From: Viola odorata
Lineage: Eukaryota > Streptophyta > Magnoliopsida > Malpighiales > Violaceae
Assembly: GCA_963691705.1 (NCBI GenBank)
Contig: OY829541.1
Location: 47,881,661-47,945,660 of the forward strand
Direction: 5' to 3'
DNA length: 64,000 nt
A program made the position numbers and the translations under genes. Each line of letters starts with the position of its first letter. The stretch's first letter is position 1. The notes beneath the pieces are model-generated. The model worked only from the letters and a program-made list of their open reading frames with translations. It did not search any database and had not been told where the DNA came from. Of this stretch, positions 58,090-64,000 are shown piece by piece.

Positions 58090-58600
58090 AGGATGTCGGG
58101 GGTGAAAAGTCCTAGCCTTGGGAGCGGAATGGGCTAATGTGGACGGATCGGTAAGATGAGGCACGCCCCGACGATCCTAATATATGGTGCTGGAAGTGAA
58201 AAATTCTGGCCTTGGGAGGCCGGCCCTGATCAGGCGGCTCGCCAAGAGGAGACACTTTACAGCACTGTCGGGAGTGAAAAATCCTATCCTGGGGAAACCC
58301 AGAAAGGGCACGCTCCGACTCCCCTGGGGGTGTAAAGTCCTATCCTTGTGACAACCCGTGCTCACATAGGCGGATGATCATTAAGTGAGGCACGATCCCA
58401 GGGAAGATAAAAACTCCACCTTGCAAGTGAAAATCCTATCCTTACGATGGTAGCGCTAACATAGGCACCTCGTTAAGCGAGGGCACGTTCCGAGGTGTGA
58501 GGGCAACGCTGAGGAAGTGAAAAGTCCTATCCTCGTGATGGCCGGCCTTGATCAGGTGGCGCACTGAGAGAGGGCACTTCTCGGCCGATTGAAGAAATAA
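58090..58600. repeat. Diverged 60-100-bp repeats in element B
   Basis: The phrase GTGAAAAGTCCTATCCTTG, with variation, occurs near 58102, 58194, 58272, 58329, 58427 and 58517. Each is followed by a GGCGG...AGGGCAC-like stretch. The units are irregular in length and strongly diverged. No coding role seen. Confidence 0.75.
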
Positions 58601-58690
58601 GAAAGGTCACCGTACCACAGCTAGTAGCCGGAAGGGACAAACCCGGTGAAGTTTGGCTGGAAGAGTACGGGACACGAACGACATCGGGGG

Positions 58691-59310
58691 AGATCGCGCG
58701 GCAATGCCCCAAGGTAATTAAGATTTTTTGATAATATGTCGCTATTAACAAGTGATAAGTGAAAAGGTGCAGAAAATTCGGCACAAGCGACATCTTTGGG
58801 GGATCGTGCTAAGTAAGAAAGGAGATCGCGTGGTAATGCCCCAAGGTAATTAAGATTTTTTAATAATATGTCGCTATTAACAAGTGATAAGTGAAAAGGT
58901 GCAGAAAATTCAGCACAAGCGACATCTTTGGGGGATCGTGCTAAGTAAGAAAGGAGATCTCGCGGCAATGCCCCAAGGTAATTAAGATTTTTTAATAATA
59001 TGTCGCTATTAACAAGTGATAAGTGAAAAGGTGCAGAAAATTCGGCACAAGCGACATCTTTGGGGGATCGTGCTAAGTAAGAAAGGAGATCGCGCGGCAA
59101 TGGCCCAAGGTAATTAAGATTTTTTAATAATATGTCGCTATTAAGTAGTGATAAGTGAAAAGGTGCAGAAAATTCGGCACAAGCGACATCTTTGGGGGAT
59201 CGTGCTAAGTAAGAAAGGAGATCGCGCGGCAATGCCCCAAGGTAATTAAGATTTTTCGATGATATGTCGCTACTAACAAAGTGATAAGTGAAAATGTGCA
59301 GAAAATTGTG
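58691..59310. repeat. 132-bp tandem repeat, about 4.5 units
   Basis: AGATCGCGCGGCAATGCCCC begins at 58691, 58823, 58955, 59087 and 59219, an exact 132-bp period. Each unit contains AATATGTCGCTATTAACAAG and GCGACATCTTTGGGGGATCG. Because 132 is a multiple of three, one minus-strand frame stays open over the array, but it looks accidental. Confidence 0.95.
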
Positions 59311-59416
59311 CGAACTGTTTACACACGAAGGGATGCTTGCTCAAACAAAAGGCCCTAAAAAACACAAAAAGGGGCAAAGAAGTCAGAGCACCCGATGGAC
59401 AAAAGAGAAGTGACAT

Positions 59417-61748
59417 TCACAGCCCGGGCACGCTGTTGTTCCCCTCGTCAGGTCGTGGCCTTTTCGCCTGGCGGTAGCCCTCTTCTGTGAGGAACCCAGA
59501 CTTTTGCTTGAAGTGGCGGATGATGGCGTCAGCATAAAAGAAATGACGGTCGTGATGCTCAATGAAGCAATCGGCCATGAGGCCTGCCGCTTGTTCCGAA
59601 AACCACTTGCACTTGTCCGCCGTTTCCTCCTTAAGCGCGGCATTCTTGCTCCGCTCCGCTTGAAGGGCGGCATCTCCCACGGCCCGGAGTCCTTTGGCCT
59701 CTTCCAACTCTTTCCTCGCGACTCCCAAACTGTTTTCCACACATTGACTCTCCTCAACACTCTTCCGCAGCTCCTCTTGAGCTTCATGAAGTTCCCTTTG
59801 GTACTTGCTAATTTCTTCCGAGAGCTGGTGGTTAGTGTTGCGCCATTCCTGGGAGGAAGATTTGAGAGAGCTCATTCGTCTCATCATATTTGTAGACCAG
59901 TAATGGAAACCTTGAAAGCTAGAGAACAGATGAGTCCTTATCTGCTGCAATTGTTCACCCTTGGCAACGGAGAGGAAGCCTCGCTCTTCCTCCTCAACTA
60001 ACAGCAGATGTCCTGCCAGCAAGGCGGATGTCGCTAGGGAGCTGTCACCTCCTAACGCTGGGAACCCGCGCTGGCGAATGTTGCTTAAATCAACTTGATG
60101 GGTGGCGGCTCCGCTAGAGAGTATAGTGCTTAACTCAGCCACCATGCGCGGGGTTTCTATTGGTGGAAGAGAGGGAAAGATTGTCTGAGCAGCAGTGGGG
60201 ATGAAGAAGACATCCGGAGGGGACGGAGGGGAACGATTGGACGGCCCAACGTCAATATTGAAGCCGCTGGTCGTTAAGTTTGGAAAGTGCTCCTCTGCAA
60301 GAACCTCCAGAAAGTCCAAGGGATTTCCTGGAGGAGGAGATGATGCGGCAAAAGAGGAATGAAGCGGCGCAGAGGTAGCCCCGCTCCCTGCCGGGCCAGA
60401 GCCTTGGTCGTCTGCCAAGGGACCGGCATTGGCAATGCCGTCCTGCTTACCCTGACCAGCGACAGAGTTGTCCGCTGAAGGAACGTCTTCATTAAGATGG
60501 GGACGCTTGGGGTCAAGAACGCTCGACAAATCCATACCGTCGCGCGAAGGAGTAGCGGAAGAGGCAACAACAGCGGTATCCTACGCGCAAAAGACAAAGG
60601 GGAATTAAGAAACAAATAAAAATACATGGACGAGGAGAAAATTTATAAAAACCACCTGAGCAGGAGGACGTGTAGGAGCGATAACGCGAAGGCGAAGAGT
60701 CATTTTCCTTTTTCTAGCAAGAGGAGGATGAGAAAGCGACGCTTGTGTAGGAGCAACGCCGGGGGAAGAAATTGAAACAGTGGTCGATGTGGCAGTAGCC
60801 TCCGCTTGGGGAAGAGAGGAAGACTCAGGCGCAGAAGTGGACGCGCGCGTGGTATCAGTAGCGGCGCCGGCCGAGGTGGCGGAAAGAGCCCTTTTTTCTC
60901 TCTTCTACTGAGCTCTCTTCTCCCTTTTCTTGATACAATCAGGCTTCCACCCGGCGGGAGGATCTGTAGAAATAAGAAAAGAATGTTAGAGTTAGTATTG
61001 ATGTGGAACATCGATCAGAGGTGTGAAGCTCACTTTGAATGCAATCCTGGATGTTGCCTCCGCACTCGAGTTCGCGAGTGCGAACACCAGGGATCTCAGG
61101 AAGATTGAGTAGTTTGTTCAGCCAGTCTTGGTCAGCTGGCCCTAACTCCGGCCTGCCACCCCAGGCAGCATCTCTGATGGCAAGATTAAAACCGGTCCGC
61201 CACAAAGGCTGGGGCAGATTGATGATGAAGAATCCCTTTTTCCAAGCATCAATGGAAGATTCAAGGAATAACAGCTTCCAGGTTAAAGGGTTTAAAGCTT
61301 CAACATCATAGCGGGGCGATATCGCTATGATGTCGTTATTATGATGGTACAATTGAAAGAGGGAGCGGAGCAACAACAAGAAATGAGATTCATTCCCTAT
61401 ATGTCTACAGAGGGCTATAAAAGCATAATTGCTACAGTAGGCGTTTGGACTCAGTTGGGCAGCGTTTAAATCAAATTCAGAGAGTAATTCAGCAATCAAA
61501 GGATCCAGAGGCAGCCGAAAACCATAATGGAATATCTTGGCATAAAGAACCCTACTGTTGCCGGGTAATTCGCTATTAAGACGAAGGGATTTCGGGGCAA
61601 CTTCAGTGGAATACCCCTCCAACTGGTCCACAGTGGCATTATAGCTCTGCAGGCGCCGTCGAAGGACGGCGGTGGAAGTAATGGTGGAAACAGTGGTATT
61701 AACATCCCCCTCCCCAGTGGGGCGGGAATAACGGCGATTAGGAGCCAT
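59417..61748 (-). pseudogene. Antisense spliced gene 1 of element B (Transposase_28-like), one stop
   Basis: Three minus-strand exons, 61748-61034, 60963-60656 and 60580-59417, join across GT-AG introns into one register of 729 codons including the stop. A TAG at 60907-60905 in exon 2 interrupts it. Exon 1 opens MAPNRRYSRPTGEGDVN and contains FHYGFRLPLDPLIAELLSEF and LSPNAYCSNYAFIALCRHIG, resembling the putative gypsy-type transposon protein family (Transposase_28) from memory. Exon 2 is Ser/Thr/Pro-rich with a basic patch. Exon 3 has a long coiled coil (SEEISKYQRELHEAQEELRK). The gene runs opposite to gag-pol. Extra antisense ORFs between pol and the 3' LTR are known in Tat elements; their role is unknown. 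Confidence 0.75.
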
Positions 61749-62424
61749 GAGCAAGGTTAAGAAAAGAATAGAAAGGAAGGTACCTGTGGTGAGAAGAAGA
61801 TTGAAGCACCCAGGCGGCGGCGGATTGTAGGAGGAAGAAGAGGAATTGTTTTCCTTCTTTTTCGTTTCTTTAACAGAGAAAGGTAATAAAAGATAAGAAG
61901 AAAACACGTGGGGTTTTATATATAAACCCTAGGAACTAAAGGGGACGACGGGTCAAGCGATCGTGGCGTATGACGTGTCAAGGGCAGTGAAGCGCGGGAA
62001 ACGGGTACAACTCCTGAGGAGCGAAAAGACATGTTCAGTCCGCCAGTCCCATTAGCGCTCCCTTTTGATGACACGTGGGCTCAGAGCATCATGACTGTCT
62101 TCTCCGTATCAAACAAAGAGAGTTAAAGCATTAAATGCTCTGAAAAGGGCGCAGTCAAACCCGGCAGAAAGGAGCGGCAAGCCGTAATGGCACGGCATGC
62201 AAAAGGCAAAAATGCGAGAAAAAGTTGTGAAGCGGCATATGATAAAGAGCGACATCGTCCAAAAACACACATTATTTGGTCAAGATTGTAAGGTTTGGTA
62301 ATTATTACAAGCAAAGAGGCGACGACAAAGTCCAAATGGAAAAATAATACAACATGGGCGTAAGTAGAGAAGCGATGCCTCCAATCAAGCGGCATCAAAT
62401 AGGCTCCCCCCAGGCGCGGAATTG
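61749..62424 (-). promoter_or_regulatory. Region between the antisense genes, with TATA-like box
   Basis: About 680 bp. TTTATATATAAA (61915-61926) is a strong TATA-like box on the minus strand, about 170 bp before the ATG of antisense gene 1. CACGTG at 61906-61911 is a G-box core. No coding sequence seen. Confidence 0.5.
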
Positions 62425-64000
62425 TCACTCCTCTTCGGAGGAAAGGAAACCCTCTTGGTTCTCATCAATCTCTTTCATCCTCGCGGAGGCATACCTGGCG
62501 ACCTCAGCAGGATCTGCGACCCTACTGCGGTGCTGATCTGTCACCCTAGCGACAAAGGCCTGTTCAGTCTTCTTCTTCCACCATGCCACTTTCTTGAAAG
62601 CTTTCGACAGGTCAGCATCGCGGGATGATACCTCCTCAAGAAGGAATGAGTTCTTCTTTCTCTCAGCCACCAGCTCAGCCTCCAAATCTTCGACCTGGGC
62701 TTTTCCTTTAGATCTTTCTCGAGAAAGGTCAGCGCGGCACTCGCGCAGTTCGGCCTGAGCACGCTTGTGGAGTCGCGACAACTCCTCTACCTTTGCTAGC
62801 GCACCGGAGTTTTGAGATTGTGTACCACGGGCCTTGATGAAGTAATGAAGTTGTCGAAAGGCAGCAAGGCAGTTGTTCATGACGCGCATGTACTGAACTT
62901 CGGGAGGAAGTTGCAGCAGGCCCACTTTCCTCCTCGGAGGCGCGAAACATTTCACAGGCCAAGATAGCCGTGGGCTGATCTTGCGATAAGGGGTCTGATA
63001 TACCCAGGGCACGGAACCCGTCAGTCCCAAACTTTGACAGATTTAGTCGGTGAGAAGGGGCCCCTTGAGGCCCGTCACGGGAAAGATCAGCAACAAAGGA
63101 AGGGGCGGAGATACCACCAGAGCCCCCAACGTCTCGAATTAAAGTAATGAACAACGGACAAGGGGACTTGGGAGGAGAGTGAGAAGAGCCAGGTCCACTG
63201 GGGACGGAGGGAGGCACATCAGGAATACAGCGGCCAATGGGCGAGTGTGGAGGCTCCATGACAGGAGTGGAGTCTGCAGCGGACGATGGCATCATCGCGG
63301 CAGTAGAGGTTTTATTGGGAGCGACCAATCCCAGAGGCGAGGAAGCGCCACCCAGAGAAGCCACGCTCTCCTTTGTCGCGCCAGGAGAAATGGTAGTCTC
63401 AAAAGCGACGGTATTTGCGGTATTGGCAGGGGGAGATTGAGTCGCCACCCTTGTCACCTGAGCTTCGCTTGCTTCCCTTAGCTTCTTCCGTTGAGCTGAG
63501 GAAGTCGGGCGGAGGCTCAACTCTATGTCCATGTCCTCCATGTCCTCAACTCCGTAGGAGAAAATCTTTATCTCAGTCACTGGCAAACCAGATCCGGACC
63601 TCTTCTTCCGGCTGGGTAACCAGTTCTCCACGAAGCGGGAAGGGCGGAGAGAGGAACCGCTTTCCCCGGAAAGAATGTCGTTTAAAGCTCTTTTATTTAT
63701 GGGCATACGGTGATCATCTCGAGCCCCAGCGGAAGTAGAGGGAGCAGTTGTTGAAGGGGCGACAACCTTGTGAGGAGCGTCACCCTCAGAGAGCGGACGA
63801 GCGATAGTTTCCCCTGTGAAAAAGTAATGTTAGTAAGCAAGGGGGAAGCAAGACAGCGACGAAGCTCAAAAGCTCACCTATGGCACACTCAGTTAAAGGC
63901 CTGTATAAGGCAAAGTTTTAGATCTGGAAAGAGGACTCCATCTCCAGCAAGGTGTTGGCCTGATCCAACTCTTCCCTAGACAGAGGCGCTGGCCTCGCCC
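62425..64000 (-). pseudogene. Antisense gene 2 of element B, partial, broken
   Basis: A minus-strand exon 63813-62425 is preceded by an upstream exon that begins beyond the window and ends at 63878; the intron is GT-AG. The upstream exon has an in-frame TAA at 63920-63918. The main exon reads GETIARPLSEGDAPHK, then MPINKRALNDILSGESGSS and a Ser/Pro-rich region. Near 62940 the frame shifts and continues as PPEVQYMRVMNNCLAAFRQL and a coiled coil (RAQAELRECRADLSRERSKG), ending in FLSSEEE. The layout (Pro/Ser-rich then coiled coil) resembles antisense gene 1, so it may be a diverged copy or part of another element. Function unknown. Confidence 0.6.

Larger units (their letters stand above)
41780..64000 (+). 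mobile_element. Element B: Tat-type Ty3/gypsy retrotransposon, extends past the window
   Basis: Plus-strand order: possible LTR end (41780-41894), primer site, gag (41984-43635), pol with protease, RT, RNase H, archaeal-type RNase H and integrase (43632-57229), tandem arrays, and antisense genes downstream (59417 to the edge). The second, archaeal-type RNase H and antisense ORFs after pol are marks of the Tat lineage. It lies inside element A and is interrupted by element C (47780-57106). The right end is not reached. It is not excluded that the segment beyond about 62.4 kb belongs to a further element. Confidence 0.8.

Noticed and set aside
58090..58600. Possible structured RNA or riboswitch from GTGAAAAGTCCTATCC repeats
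   Set aside because: The units are irregular and diverged, and no conserved pairing could be found by eye.
58621..59232. Minus-strand open frame of 203 codons made of a 44-residue repeat
   Set aside because: It simply follows the 132-bp repeat, whose length is divisible by three.
1..64000. tRNA or rRNA genes and CRISPR arrays
   Set aside because: I saw no tRNA cloverleaf, rRNA segment or spacer-repeat pattern. The regular repeats present lack unique spacers and lie inside transposons.

Overview
The window is nuclear DNA of a flowering plant, most likely a eudicot. Evidence: GT-AG spliced genes, plant-only families (BSL Kelch-phosphatase, NODULIN HOMEOBOX, PLS-class PPR, VAPYRIN-type ankyrin protein, H2A.X with SQEF tails), and plant transposon lineages (PIF/Harbinger, Athila and Tat Ty3/gypsy). 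I could not name the species.

Left half (1-28.5 kb) is a gene-rich stretch. In order: an intronless VAPYRIN-type MSP-ankyrin gene (1405-2847, +); a tandem pair of histone H2A.X genes (4314-4851 and 5394-6098, +) with the same intron position and related promoter motifs; about 2.9 kb without a recognisable gene; a 1.7 kb non-autonomous PIF/Harbinger derivative (8990-10713); a complete 21-exon BSL1 gene (11126-17028, +) tail to tail with a complete 17-coding-exon NDX gene (17784-24262, -); an intronless PPR gene (26168-28192, +); and a receptor-kinase relic (28259-28480, -). Both spliced models were built from the sequence and keep an open frame throughout (886 and 953 aa).

At 28914-32434 lies a PIF/Harbinger element with TAA target duplications. 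It has a broken Myb-like ORF and only the C-terminal half of the transposase; the missing half is replaced by a 100-bp minisatellite. The 8990-10713 element shares its ends and is probably a deletion derivative of the same family.

From 33450 to the right edge the DNA is a nest of LTR retrotransposons. Element A (Athila type, minus strand, 33450-41779) has a 3' LTR, an ATHILA-type extra ORF and pol, all decayed by stops. It is cut at 41779 by element B (Tat type, plus strand, 41780 to beyond the window), which carries gag, PR-RT-RH-archaeal RNase H-INT, several satellite-like arrays and two spliced genes in antisense orientation downstream of pol. Element C (Athila type, plus strand, 47780-57106) is inserted into the end of B's integrase with a perfect 5-bp duplication (GGCCC). 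C has two 1723-bp LTRs differing at only four positions I could find, so it is very young; it has lost almost all of pol yet keeps open gag and ATHILA ORFs.

The most unusual signals are: (1) short palindromic motifs, one private to C (TTCGGGA/TCCCGAA) and another to A (CTTRGCYAAG), scattered over LTRs, non-coding and coding DNA; (2) spliced antisense genes in B, one with a possible promoter of its own; (3) a young Athila derivative that lacks an enzyme set but retains gag and the ATHILA ORF.
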